Source: Apostichopus japonicus (lineage: Eukaryota; Echinodermata; Holothuroidea; Aspidochirotida; Stichopodidae). Taken from it: DNA of 64,000 nt. Every line of letters starts with the position of its first letter. Within the stretch, counting starts at the first letter, position 1. The position numbers and the translations under genes were made by a program. The notes under the pieces are model-generated. The model was not told where the DNA came from. It worked only from the letters and a program-made list of their open reading frames with translations, and searched no databases. Where the stretch lies: contig NC_092567.1 in the NCBI RefSeq assembly GCF_037975245.1, positions 1,117,214-1,181,213 of the forward strand, in the 5' to 3' direction. Shown here one piece after another: positions 13,601 to 28,600 of the stretch.

Positions 13601-16600
13601 GGGAAACCCCCTCCCCCTTAGACCCCTCCCCCAGGACGGCGATCAGTATACCGGGCACTCAGGAAATCCTGGGCACATCCCTGATCTAGGTATGCATAAT
13701 GATGTAACTTCCAACCTTAACATTTCGTGTACATTTTTTTCAGGGAGCATGTTTGACATTGTGTTACTTTGAGAGCAGTATTTTATATATGTATATGTTC
13801 TATAAGGAATTGCCATATGCAAAGCTGTTATAACATTCTTCATGTAAAACATATCATGGTGAGCCATTTGCCATATTTGGTACTAACACATCCAAGCAGT
13901 AGTTTCTTATTTCTGATATCATGTTTTTTTAAATCACAGTATTCTGTCGGTCTGAAATCCAGGGCTTTCTGTGACCTTAGGTCAAATCGCAGCGAGTGGT
14001 GTGCAGACATAGTTAACGTTAAACTACAAAAGTGAGCCTGAATATTGCAAAGCAGCCAGATCTTCTTACTGTAAAGATAGTCTATAGTTTCTGAATGCAT
14101 CAAGGCTTTCTGTGACTTTAGGTCAAATCACAGGGAATTGAGTGCAGACATAGTTAACGTTAAACTACAAAAGTGTGCCTAAATATTGCAAAGCAGCAAG
14201 ATGTTCTTAATGTAAAGATAGTCTATGGTTTCTGAATGCAACAAGGCTCCTTGTGACCTTAGGTCAAATCACAGCAAGTGGTGTGCAGATGTAGTTAACG
14301 TTAAAGTACAAAAGTGTGCCTAAATATTGCAAAGCAGCCAGATCTTCTTAATACTGTAAAAGATAGTTTATGATTTCTGAACGCATCAAGATATGGGCAA
14401 ATGCCAGCATAAGGATGCCTGAAAATACGAAACACTTCAGGACTGCTGGGCTGGTTGTTGCAGTGTTAAACATTACGCAACTTATAGCAACATTTTGGAT
14501 CCTTTTCTGTTGCTTATCTAATGATGCATCCACGATTATGTGAGGCTTGATCTAAGTTTTGAACTCATGGAAAACCAAAGACCCAAATTTTGCATACTGA
14601 ACTAAGAAAAGTCACGATCTTATCGAGAGCATGCTGAACCATCTCGTATCTAGACACACATGCAGTTCACTCCGCACTACACATTGTTTTCACTCCAGCC
14701 TCATTACGTAATGCAAATTTGACAGAAAATGAAGTACATATATTCCACTGACAGGATACTATGCTATAGTGATAACAAGTATAATAAATCACTTCATTTG
14801 CATGATGAATGGTCATATTTTGTTGTCATAACATTAAGTGTTATGAATTTATGGAATAGTAAATTATCAAATACTAGGGAGTGCTTATTTTGAACAAGCA
14901 GAGAAAAACAAGAGCAGTGTTATAAATATTCTTTCCTTTAACAGGTTTCATCAAGCCTTAATAGCTTTCATTTTGATGAGATTTGAACGGTTTTTGTTTT
15001 ATATTAAAACCCCATGCACTTCATTAGCATATTAAACTAGTAAAAAGCCTCATTGCAAATACTGCAGAAACTCAATGTTGCTTTTGCCGGTTACAAGCAG
15101 TCAATGCTTAAACATTAACCATATCTTTGGGCGTCAAAATGTTAAACTTTGAATGCTCCACCTGGGAATTGTTTAATGTTGACATTTTGTGTAGCAGGTT
15201 TGAAGGGTGCTGCTATACCCGCTAAACTATTCCCTGCTCACGAAGTCACACTTTTTAGATTGATATTTATTCAGCCAATCATATAAAAATACAATGGAAA
15301 GTGGTTGATAACAAGAGCTCAAAACATTAAAAATTGTAAACAACATATAAGACCTATTATAATATACATAGATATGAAAACGTTCCTATAAAATATAAAG
15401 ATGAACAAAATATAAAATGTATCTACAAAATATTAAAGCATACAAAAATATATAAATGCCCTCATATCCAATATAAAGTCTACAAAGTATAAAATTGTTT
15501 AATGGTTTTGGTGCGCATTGAATATCTTCACAGCAGAAGGATAAAAACTGTCAGTAAATCTTTTAGAACCCTTAAAAGTACGCATTCTTTTGCCTGAAGG
15601 CAGGAACTTGAAATAATCAGTTGCTGGGTGGTAATCATCATTCAATATTTTTTTAACACGTTTTAATGTTCGCTCCTGGTAGAGTGAGTGAAGGGACGGT
15701 AGGCCTGTGCCAATGTAATGTAATGTCAATAAAATATTATATAGCGCACTACGCGCCATGCATCTGTGCGCTTTACAAACAATCTAGAAATTACAATGAC
15801 AAAACATTCAATAGAAAAAAAAGTAAATACATATACCATCTACAGAAATATACAGGAATATGAGATCGAAAAACTATTAAAAGCACTGGTGAAGCGTAAA
15901 GCGATAAAACAGATCGACTACAAAATCTACAATTTGAATGCTAAAAAGTGAAAATGCCAATGAGGCACTTTAATGAAGACATACATGTGAAGGGCTGTAA
16001 TAGTCTTACCCATGGTTGGAGAGATAATTGAGGGAACCACCGGAAGGTATCGCTTCTCGCAATGGATGAGCGAAAATGAATTATTGCTCTCATAGTCAGT
16101 AATATGGCTGCAAAGCTCCAGATAAATCGAAAGCAGTTCTATTGTTATATAGCTAGGTGATACTGCATATTCATAATGTGTCCCCTCGGTCTAAGCCTCA
16201 GGCATGAGCTTTTTTGTGATTTCTTTTCTACCTTGGGGACAAAAACTATGATCCTAACACACTGCAGCATACGAAAACTGGAGCCTATACCGCAATTTTT
16301 GCAAAGTTCCGTGACTGTTTTTTTTACCCCAGGCTCATCCCTGAACCCTAATGCATAATTTGTGAATTAGAAAAGTCAATGTGGTGTAAATAATATTCAG
16401 CCCAGCATCATTGAAGTCAAATGTCTGAGGTTTGTCAGCACTTCAGGTTAACCGTGGTTTTATTGAGTGATACATCCTAGCTCGGTTTCTCATTTAATTA
16501 CATTTCGTCTACTGCCCCATCGTCACCTTCAAGTAGTTGTTTGCAATTAACAGACGCGAATTTCCGACACAGCCGGTAACTATTACTGAACGTACGAATA

Positions 16601-19600
16601 CTGCTGATCTAACTATTAGGCACTTTCTGGAAGGATGTTTAACTAGTATGCTCTTCAATGAATGGTCAACCATTTAGGCATCATCCTAAAATGAATTTTA
16701 AATATATTATTTCATGATTCCATCCGATTCTAAAAAGTCCCCAAACACTTTCCACATTTCTAGGAATTGACGATAAAATATCAGAATAAATCAAAATTTG
16801 TGACGTTTTCTACATTGTTTTATTCAAATATGACAGTGTATTAACACACTGCATTTGTTTATGGGATTAAACATTGAAATATGACAGTGTATTAACACAC
16901 TGTATTTGATTATAGGATTAAACATTGAAATATGACAGTGTATTAACACACTGTATTTGTTAATAGGATTAAACATTGAAATATGACAGTGTATTAACAC
17001 ACTGTATTTGTTAATAGGATTAAACATTGAAATATGACAGTGTATTAACAGACTGCATTTGTTAGGATTAAACATTGAAATATAACATTGCTTTAATAGA
17101 CTGCATTTGTTAGGATTAAACATTGACCAAAGTCAATGCACCAACGTACATTAGACGTTGAATAGATATTGAATGCCTTTTGTAACATTATCACTTCTTT
17201 ATGAACATATCAAATAGTTTAGGATTTACGTGAGTGTTCTACTTGAAGATATTGGTTTTAAACTCAGCTTTAGGATGAAACCTTCAACTAATTAACATGC
17301 TGATTAAGTTATTTGCATGTTATTTAATTCATTACTTTGGCTTTTAAACACAGGATTTCTTCCAGCCAGCAAGCTAGTGGTTAGTTGGAAGTAGCAGTGC
17401 CTGTTGTTCAATTTATTACTTCAGTGAGTCTGCTCCATGAAGTTATGAGTAACTTTTGGAAGCACCTTGCTCAACAGGAGTAATTTGATAAAGTCGCAGA
17501 GTCTTAAAGCAGCATTTTGCGTCCTTTTCTATGGTTTTTCTCAACCTCACTGATTCCACGATGCCATAACGACATACATAACTAGCTTATCTATTCAAAT
17601 CTTACTTCAAATGGTGGCATAAAAGTCGAAAAATTTACAACTTTCAACTTGGTTTTTCTCAAAGATATTTTCCGTTGGGATCCAAATAAACCTCACCCAT
17701 AATATGAATATTTAAAAGCTACGAAAGTCATTGATAAATACATAATACAACACCATGCTTGATTTGTGTAGATTGTCTATGGCAGTTGTACCAGGGAGCT
17801 GTTAGAATCCAGCTCGCTGGTTGTACCTAGTTACCAACTCGACGTTTTGAATCTATTTTTAGCAAGGGCTCATAACTAAACCTGCATCTCTGATTGGTTG
17901 AATTTAAACTGTTGGGTTGGGGGAACTGTATGCGATTAATATTAAATGTGTAATTTGTCGGAGGACAATTTTCTTATTATCTGCAAATGTCCTTAAGTAC
18001 TCACCAATTAACGTTGTTGGCAGGGAAAAAACTTTGCTAATATCTTAGTTTGCTGTTTTGTGAATGATATATGTAAAAAACTTGATGGACTTGTCAAAAA
18101 AGTGGAAAACGGCGACAAAACGCAAAATGCTGCTTTAAAGCAAACTACAGAAGTATGAAAGTAAAACTGTGACTAGACCTCATCCTATCATCTCTAAGCC
18201 ATTATTCAAGGAATCTTTTCAAACATTGATAGGGAATGTCATGGATGACTAAGCAAAAATACTTTTTAAGAAAAAGTCGCCCAGGAAAGAACCTGGGCAC
18301 GAAAACCAAACTGCCGAACGACTAAGCGAATATGTCAGCCAACTTAATACATAAGACTCTCAATTTTCAACCATAATCACCTGGTTGTGTTACACAAGTG
18401 TCAAGATATAGTTATTGCTTTCAAATGCTTAAAGGAGCGCATACCAGACTTTAAGCAGGCATATCCCTCATAAACAGGCATACCCCCCTCAATGTGTTAT
18501 ATCCTTTGTGTATCCACAAACCTAAACTATTTACAGTACAAAAAGATGCAATTAGCTGATATTTAGCCTTATCCACTTGATGACAAATTGTTCGTGCCCA
18601 GATTAATATATGCAAATTAAGCCTATTTGCAGCTGCTTCAAAGCATATCCAATCTTTGGTAATGTTTCTGCGTTTCTTTTGAAAATTTTAAGAATTTTTT
18701 TGGATATGGAATATATTTAATGACAACTATTTGCCCAAAGATAGGATAGAATGCTCACTTCTATCAGTTATGGCTAGATGTTACGTCGCAAAGACAACCG
18801 TTAGTTTTTTATGAGGAACGATGTCTTTCTTAGAGTGATTATAATTTTCATGAACTTGTTGATTTTTCTGACTAAAGTACGATTCTTCCTCTCCTCCTTC
18901 CTAGCAGTTGCCGGCTGTAGATGCTGGTGACGAAGATGACGACCAAGTTTGTTCTTGCGATGAACTGCCAGGGGACTGCAACAGTATTTCACCCTCAACC
19001 ATAGCCCCCACCCACCAACAGCACCCCTATGCACCACCCAACCAGCAATTTGTTTTCCAGAGTATAGCCGAAGAATCTGCTATATCGTCATCTTCTTCAG
19101 GTGACAGTAAATCACAACTTTTAAAGACAGAGCTACCGATCGGAACTTGCTCCGAGCAAAAACCGAACAGTTCTATAAATAACAATTTGAAGACAGGGAT
19201 CGAAGGCTTCAAGCCAATTCCTCCCAAGAGGATTAATGTACCATGTAAGATGTTAAGTTCAGACGTTAAGAATGTAGATCATGCTTCATCGACCAATGGG
19301 ATCGGTCATCCTAGAGATGAGGCGTCCTCCATAGAGGAAGATGTAGTGACCGCGTTGACAGTGGAACAAGTAGAGAGATTTAATGGGATTCCGTCGAGTC
19401 CAACCAAGATAGCTGTGAAGGCCGAGGATGCCAGGACAAACAGCAGTAGTAGTGAGAGTGACGTGCTAAGACCGGACGAAGCCGATCCATTTGCAGGTAA
19501 GGCAAACTTGAAACAGTTTTAAAATGGAATCATTTGTCTTATTCCTCTCCCTGCCAGGTCACCTTATAGTCCATACCTCCCTGTCCCTGCCACTCCCCCT

Positions 19601-22600
19601 TCCCCTCGGCCTCCCCCCTCGGCCTCCCCTTAAATCAGTTGGGCAGGTAAGGCAAACTTGAAACAGTTTTAATTGGAATCATTTGTCTTATTCCTCTCCC
19701 TGTCAGTCCACCTTATAGCTCATACCCCCTCCTTCCTCCCCTGCCCCCTCCCCCTCTCCCTCCGCCTCCCCTTTAAATCAGTCGGGATGGTTTGTTAAAT
19801 GTATCTGCCAAGTTTTCCAAACCCACCTTCTTGTTCCTCAACATCACATTACAATGGATAATTAAATGAAAAACATTTCTCCGAAACATTTGCACCAAAT
19901 GAAAAATGAAGTTAGTGGATTATTATAAAGTCAAGATTTGTTTCATTTGGAATTTTATTTTTGCACAGACCTTTTGTGTACCTTGGTATCGGTTCCATAC
20001 GAAAGAACACATTCGGTTATCGTCACTATGGTTGGCATATTATATTTCATTTGTAATCTAATGTAGCTGATTAAACTGCGTCATTATGATGTGAATTTAA
20101 TTGTAATATGATTATGGAGCAGGGTTCATCAAAGTGAACTCAATAATCTGTGTTTCAGCTGCACCGAGGCAATGACATCAGTCTTCTGCAGTATTTGTAA
20201 GATTGAATCTAATAAACAGGATTGTTATCTGTTTGTTGACTTGAAGGGTTAGGAAATGAACCTACCACCTTTTGTTGACTCAAGACTCTCTTCTTTAAGT
20301 TTAGGGCTCCCTGTACAAAGGTTTAGTAATAGGAATAAACAGTATGTCTAAGATTCATTGTGCCAGTATTGTATGCATAGTGATACTTTAAGCAGGGTGA
20401 AGCCTTAAAGCCCTGATTGGTCAGTTGCCAAAAACTACAAAGTCTTTTCTTTGTATCAATAGCCAGCTGGCTGCTATCAAAATTGGCTGCAAAGTTAAAG
20501 AGGAATATTGCCCTCTAAGTTTGACATGTATGAACTTTTATATAATTGTGCAATGTGTTGCATTATAAGAGAGTGGTACCTGCAGTGGCTAAATGGACTG
20601 AAGTCTGAAGTAATAAATTAGCCTTAGTTCATCATAGAGACTGTACATCTATATTGTGTTATTTGAAATGTTAATATGTGCTATGAATGACCTTTGTTAT
20701 GTGAAATAGTGTGTTTAACTCAAGAGTTAATAAAAAGAAAACCAATAGAACTCCCCCCCAAAAAAAACAATAGAACCAAAAAAAAAAAAACAATAGAACC
20801 AAAAAGACAATAGAACAAAAATAATTTCAAAACAATAGAACAAAAATTGAAATTTGTTTTTGATACATTAATCTGCTGTAAGACCGTTGTATTCAAAAGC
20901 TTAGCAGACCAAACATACACTTGGTCTCTTTACCCAGAAGGCTTCTGGCAACACCTGGATGTCACATGTTTGATTGATAATGTTATCTCCTGTGACAGTA
21001 TTCAAACATCCACATCCAGTGACACTTAACAGGGGTTCAATTCATTCCTCTGCACAAACAAAGACTGACTTGTTATGGTTGTTGTTGTTGTGGTGGTTGA
21101 TATGTAGGTTGTTATGGTGGTTGTTGTGGTTGCTATGCGGGTTTCCATTTCAAATAAATGTATTTACTCTGCACATAGTTCAGCCACTGATGAGATTTTA
21201 ACAGCTGTTTTAAGCTCTCAACATTTAACCATGAAGACCTCTTCTATACCTGGATGGAGGGCCCCCAGTTAGGCATTGAAAGTGACCTTTGACTTTTTAT
21301 TCAAAGATAAGATAGCACTTTCTTATGGAAGCTATTTTCCTACATGGAAAACTGTTATGAATGAATGGAATGTATTAGTGCTCAATGTGGCATTTCCTTG
21401 CCAGGTTCTCTAATGCCTTGTTTCAAAGTGGGGGTGGGGGGGGGGTACCCAAATATGTAAATGGGTAAAGTTTGGAAGCAAAAAGAAATTGGCAATATAG
21501 TGGTGTGAAAAAAATTGGAAATGTTTTGAACATATACCACTTCAAAGTTACATAATAATCCCATTTTGCAACTAAGGACCCTTCAATTCCTTAATCGCGT
21601 AAAAGTCTCTCTTTAAGGGAAGAGTGATACCCCCTCCCACAGACCCTTCCTAGACCCCTCCCCCCAACATCTGCCACTGGAGGGTCGCCAAGTTGACAGA
21701 TAAATTGGGTCCCCACGCAAAAATAATTTGATTACTAGAGCTCTATTTGTATTACTCTACTAACTTGCTACTGGTTTCATGGGGGAAGTAAACACCATTT
21801 AATGGAATCAAGTCACAACCGAACAATACCAAAAATATTTTGAATATTAGAGCTCTATTTGTATGAAGTTTCTGACTTGCTACTGGTTTCATGGGGGAAG
21901 TATGCACCATTAAAGAATCAAGTCACAACTGAACAATACCATACATAATTTACAATATTTAGCTGTGTGTTAACTCAGGGATGTAAGTCTTCCGTATTTT
22001 TACGGGAATCCGTTTTTTTTTTAATTCCAATAAGTCTTCCGTATTTTTACGGAAATCCGTTTATTTTTTAAATTCCAATAAAGTTCCACAAAATTGTTCG
22101 AATATCAAAGACACAACGCGGCAAAAAGGCCTGGCCCGTTGCAGCAAGCTAACTTCAATTTTCACTCATCGATCACTCAAAATACCATTTCCAGTTTCGC
22201 ATCATTGCATTGCACTGTACAACATTGTGCCATGTGAATATCGTTGCGTACGTGCGAACTTCAAATCGCTATAGCTCATTTCTGTCGTTGAAAAACCTTG
22301 CCTAATTCATGTTGATTGGACTGCTAATTAATATCTTTGTAACTGCTGGTGCTCGACATAAGTTTTGGAATTAACTTAAATCTACGGGATACGCATATGA
22401 AAGTCGATATTTGTGATCTCATTCAAATGTGAGACTGTTTTTTATTCCGTAGTTCGCTGCGACGTATTCGTAACTTTGAGCTAGCCTAACATAACGATAG
22501 TGTGTAAGTAGTAAGAACTAGGGGTAGGATGTGTTAGCGCTAATACTTCTAAGCTAGCCTAACATACAGTAACGATAGTGTGTAAGTAGTCAGAGCTAGG

Positions 22601-25600
22601 AGTAGGATGTGGTAGGACGGCATTCACCTGGGGTCTCTGAATATTTTTCCGTTTTTTTTTTTTTTGGCTGCACTTACATCCCTGTTTAACATAGAAATTA
22701 GTTTTAGTTTCAACTGCCAAGCAATAGAGATATTTAGTTTGTTGTTAAAGGTGTCACACTTTAAAAATCAGTCGCTTAATTGAAGGGGATGTTCTCACGT
22801 TTGGTAAAATGTAATTTTTTAGATAAGTCATGTTGTTTATGTTAATGTTATTCGTAATGAAGTGTGCTTAAAGGCATTGAAGACTCGCCCCAAACCGTGT
22901 GCCACGCTCTGAAAAATTTTCCGTTGCTTGCAAGTGAAGTTTTCTACTTGTCACTACAAAATGCAGACAGTAATGAAACTTGATACCTTTTTATCTTTAG
23001 CTGGACCTTAGATGTTCATCGCTGTATCGTTTGTGCACTGTGCTGTGGGTATTGACCGCAGCTGTATGTACTGACTGTACACTAGTGTCTAATTACCGAA
23101 GGTAGCAAGCTGTGTGTGTATTTTCTGGGATCGATGGTGGTGTTTAACACTTCTGTTACACCTCATTCGAAACTAGGTCAAATTACCGGCATTAAACGTT
23201 TCTTTTTGGGCGAGTCTTAACACCCTAAAGGTGGTAATTATGTGTTCATTGGCAGATTCAAATGCAATAGGGCAGCTGTACACTTTATAATGATAACATG
23301 TGTGTATATGCTGTCATTCGCATTCACACCAGTAGAATCACTGCGGCTTAGTGGTACCATGGAGCTAGCTCCATGGTTTATAGCTCCATGGTGGTACAGA
23401 TTTAAAGACATTGAAGACTCGCCCCAAACCGCGTGCCGCGCTCTGAAAAAGTTAACTTTCCGTTGCTTGCCAGTGAAGTTTTCAGCTTGTCGCTACAAAA
23501 TGCAGACAGTAATGAAACATGATACATTGTTACAGTATCTTTAGCTGGACCTGAGATGTCCATCACTGTATCGTTTATACACTGTGCTATGGGTATTGAC
23601 CGCAGCTGCATGTACTGACTGTACACCAGTGTCTAATTACCGACGGTAGCAAGCTGTGTGCGTATTTTCTGGGATCGATGGTGGTGTCTAACACTTCTGT
23701 TACACCTCATTCGAAACTAGGTCAGATTACCGGCATTAGATGTTTCTTTTTGTGCGAGTCTTCACACCCTTTAATAGAAATAAGTATTAATCTGAAGTCG
23801 CTGTGATCTCTATGTAGATTTAGTGCAAGACTGAATCAAGTTCTATATAAATGAAACATCTTTTGGGTTGAATTCTCCCCCCCCCACCGAATCTTAGCAA
23901 TGTAATATCATTACGTTGCAGTATCTAGTATAATGACACTTGACAAATATACACAGCAAGTTACACAGTGGTGGGTTTACGTGTAACTGTAACTTCAGTT
24001 TTCACTCATGGAGTGATAAATGTTAATGTGACATGATTCAACATTAACAGGAAGAGACTTTACCGAAAGAGACCCATTGACTGCGACAGTCACCTTTATA
24101 ACTTCCAGCAGGCATGGGGAGGTGCTAATTCCCCTTTTCCGAAATTTTTTGAGGTATTTCAGGAAATGATCAATGTCGGTTTTCTATTGGAGAGGATGGA
24201 AGCATGGATGGATAGACTGAACGTACTGCATAGAATCAAGGATCTCATGTATTAATGATAATAGTATACTGTAGTTTGACTGTTTCACCCCAGTAACCGT
24301 TATACACATAATGAATAGGCACAATGACCTTCATATGGATCAACCTACATTAATTACTTCAAGCAGGATGTGTGTTGCAAGAAGAGAAAGCAAACAGAAT
24401 ATCCCCCCCCCCCCCTTACACCTAAATTACATTTTATCTTTCTAGTTTCTGTTTGGTACATACTTGCTACAGTACTTGGATGCTTTTAAACTGAACCAAA
24501 CCTCATTTCCTGGTTTGAAGAGACATATTTCTCTCAACAAATGTCAACATTTTTATTTTTTACAGTTGAAAAAGAGTTCTGCATTTTCTCATGCAACAAG
24601 GAAGGTATCAGATTGATACCTGAGCAGAAGTTAGGCAAATTATTAACATCAAATTATTAATATTTTTAATACTTGCTTGCATCTCACTGTTGGTGTTTTA
24701 ACTGTAAATTCAAGTGATGTGACGTAGTAGTCCACAGAGTTTTGTATCATTAAAGGCATTGAAGACTCGCCCCAAACCGTGTGCGGCCTTCTGAAAAAGT
24801 TAACTTTCTGTTGCTTGCAAGTGACGTTTTGTTCGTGTCGCTACAAATTGCAGACAGTAATGAAACGTGATACCTTAATTGTTATTTTTAGCTGGACCTG
24901 AGATGTCCATCGCTGTATCGTTTGCATACTGTGCTGTGGGTATTGACCGCAGCTGTTTTTACTGATTGTACACTAGTGTCTAATTTGCGATGGTAGCAAG
25001 CTGTGTGTGTATTTTCTGGGATCGATGGTGGTGTTTAACACTTCTGTTACACCTCATTCGAAACTAGGTCAAATAACCGGCATTAGACGTTTCTTTTTGC
25101 GCGAGTCTTTACACCCTTTAAAATAACGTCCCCGAAACTGCGGGAGATGAAGGAGGTCTAGGTGAGGTAGAACCATTTCATCGCCTTATTACTATAAATC
25201 AAGTGCGTGATTAAATCATCAGATCAAATCATCAACTTGTGTTCTCGTTGAAGTACGGAATCGCTACTTCTCAAGGAGAAACTGATCTGTTTTATAGTCA
25301 TGTGAAAAGCTATCCCATCTAGCAGGACAGGATTGTCAAGAGATTTGATGAGCACACTGATTAATTAGTCATTAATTAAGGAAAACTGGAACGCGGTCTT
25401 CCCTGTTTGAGTTTTAGTCAGCTTGTGATCCAGCACTGGTTTCCTTTCGTTGTATATTTAGGCCGTGCCAATAGTGACGTTTAACATTTGCCCTGCTTCT
25501 TAAAACGTCCTCCATATATTTTAATAGTTTAGAGTTTAATAGTTTAATAATAGTTAATAATAGTTTTATAATATAATAATAGAGTTTAATAGTTTAATAG

Positions 25601-28600
25601 TTTAATAGATATAGTTTAATAGTAATCCCGTTTGTATAAAAAGAGATTGTTAATATTAAGATAAGCTTGCGAGCTAATCCCTTAAATTGTTTAATCAGTG
25701 TAATTCCAGTATTTACAAAACTTCTGATAAATTTCAAACCTCCAGAGTTATATTATCATTGTTGTTTTTGTAAACTGTTGTGGTTAGTAGCCCTAGTACA
25801 TGAGATATAGTGTTCAATAAATGCTACAGAATTGACCAAACTTCAAAAAAACAATTTGTTTCTTTTCAGTTGAAACTCACAGCTATGAATTATTACATAA
25901 AAATAGAATTAAACTCTTAGCAAACTGCTTATCCACTAGAGAAACTGTGTAAGAGAATGCTTAAAAGTAAGTTGGCCTGACATTTCGATCCTAGCAGGAT
26001 ATTCTTCAGCTCTAGGCTCAATGACAAGTAACAGTAACAGAAGGGACAAATACACACACAGAATACAGACAGGTTAATGAGCAGGGTGAACACAAAGAGA
26101 GAGATGTAAGGGGATTAGTAGACAAGGGATGGAGAGAAGAAAGAAAGAAACCAACAGGGGAAGAGGAGAGGTAGGAGATAAACAGTGGAGGGACAAAGAG
26201 AGGATTAAGGGAAGGGGGTATGGAATAAACTGGAGAAGGACAAAGACAGAAAGGTGTGGAGAAAAGAGGGTGGAAGAGAGCTATGAGAAGAGGAAAGACA
26301 GGGGGGAGACAATGGGAGAAGGCAGGGGGGCAAGAAAAGTTAGTCATGACAATATAAGACAGCTCTGGTATAACTCACAAGGTATCATCTTTTAGGAGTA
26401 CAATGATGCATTTTTGCACATTTTGCATTTTTGCATTTTTTTACTTGCAAGCACAAAGTAATAACATGTATCGTTATCTGGTGAACACACCATCCATTTC
26501 TAATCCATGGTAGTTGCATACAAAGAAGCAAGCCATTTAAGTACATTATATCCTCTCAGATCATGTGGAGATAAGAAAGTTTGCTTTCCAAACCTGTTGC
26601 ACAGATTTTTAATTGTGATAGTTTAGGCCTGTATGAATATATGAGTTAAAGGGACATCAACAATTAAGAGGGCCATAATAAAACTGTAAAATTGTATTTT
26701 TGTGTTTATATGTTTTGTTAAGCGCCTTGAACCCTGGGATTTTATGCTATATAAACACTTGTAGTCATAATAATAATAATAATACTATTGACATACTGTA
26801 TCTTTAGTACAAATGGTAGTTGTACAGATAAAGGAAGGGGGCACAGTATTCTGCCTGAGGGTGGGGCACAGTCCCCTGTTCACCGACCCGGCTATGGACC
26901 TGGGGATAGTTAATGATTTTGTCCTGAAAGATATATGGCACATCGCATGGTAATTCTCATATTGGAGATGGAATTGTTTCATAATAGCCCCCTCACTATA
27001 CATATTTAAATACAATAGCCCCCTCATTAGTTAGTATATAATGTTTCAAGATGAGTTGGAGAAACATGCAATAATAACAATAACCACTGTAACTAATATT
27101 AGGAGATTTACTAGGTAATTATTAATGTTGAAAAGTAATTATTAACGTTGCAAACTGGTTGGTCTGGAAGCAATATGTCATATTCTGAACAGTTTTCAAT
27201 GCCTTGCATGGAGTGCAACTTTAACTAATCTCTCCTGATCCTGCATAATTTTACAATTACCTGGTAAGAATAATCACAATTCCAATAGTGGCATCGGTTT
27301 GGGAAAAGATGAAAAATGTCTGTATGAAACATAATTGTGTTGTACTTCAGTTCATGAATGCATAAAATATTAAATTTATTATTATAGTGAAATGTATTCA
27401 AGTCTTTCAAGAAATTTCATGTAGTTGGTTATTAACACTTTTCTGTATTGACTCTACTGTTATTCATACTTTTACCAATTTAAACCATACCCAGGAAAAT
27501 ACTTGGAATTTATCCATAAGTTACTGTACTGTCATTCTGTCCCCCTCCCCCACCCTCCTCTCTCCTCTCAACTGTGTAAAAAAAAACAGGGAACTAACTG
27601 ATACTTTCGTTTCACTTTTCTGGATGACCAGAAAATGAACTGTCTTTATAACGTTGGATTCCGAACTCATCATACCTGGATCTAACCTTGAGCTCGGCAT
27701 CGTCTGCGAACAGCAATTTAATTGACATTTTCAAAATTAAAAATAGGTACTAGGCCTACCCTCATTTCCGTTGGCTTTTATTGTGTTCCCTCTCTGTTTA
27801 CTTGTTGAGAAATACTAAAAACTTAATATTGAAAAAAACCTTAAGGCAACAATATCCTTGTGTCCATACCCAGTGTGGCATTAAATTCAAACCCAATCCC
27901 CTTCTGACATTTCAGGCACCGGAGGGGGTTTTGTTAATCTGGGTCATAGCTGCTAGGGGTTGTCATGAAAAAACAGAAAAGGGCATTCATGTATTGAGAC
28001 AAACAAACAGAGATATTTATTAGTCACGGACGGGTGTAGAAGGAGTGTTATAGACGAGAAATTTCCTGGTCGTAGTACAGATGATGTAGGGCTTTATTCC
28101 TCGTGTTATAAAACAATCCACCAGTGGTAAACGTTACCTGGAGTATATATTGCTTTCGATGGTTTCAAATGGTAAGTCTGTCACTCTAACAAGCTTCATA
28201 TTACTTATTACTTAGGATTAATTTACACCCTTGAAGTAAAATCTGTGATGAGATTGGGAGGTAGTGGGAAGTAGGTATTTATTAATGTCAGAACAGCAGT
28301 GGCTACCATCTTGTTTTTAGGACAGTACAGAAAAGATTTTATTTCACCAAGTCTTGATTCTGATATTAAAATACAAACTTTGTCAATACGTAAAAGTTAG
28401 AGGGCCAGATGTTTCCATCTTAGCAGGATCTTCTACTTAGGCTGAGGTTCGCCACTGAAGAAGTTTCTGCTATAATAGAAATGTCTGTTCGGGCTCTAAC
28501 TTTTACATTATTCCTACACAGGCTGTTTGCCATAGATAAAAGCAGTTTGCAAACATTTTCTTTTTATAACTTTAACAGTATAAAAAAAAAAAAACTTAAA

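Larger units (their letters stand above)
12740..18904 (+). other. Intron 6
   Basis: The intron is 6.2 kb, phase 0. It holds a hAT-like element (13206-13683), a 141-bp triplication (13963-14388), LINE fragments (15499-15800), a hAT-like MITE (16199-16343), a palindromic minisatellite (16826-17128) and a TTAA MITE (17504-18138). No exon is needed by phase and none is seen. Confidence 0.8.

Noticed and set aside
16824-17123. Repeated 99-codon frame on the minus strand
   Set aside because: Translation of a 51-bp minisatellite (17 codons per unit); no other evidence.
18905-18910. Upstream exon missing between exons 6 and 7
   Set aside because: An apparent phase clash with the 12710 donor disappears when the stronger donor at 12739 is used.
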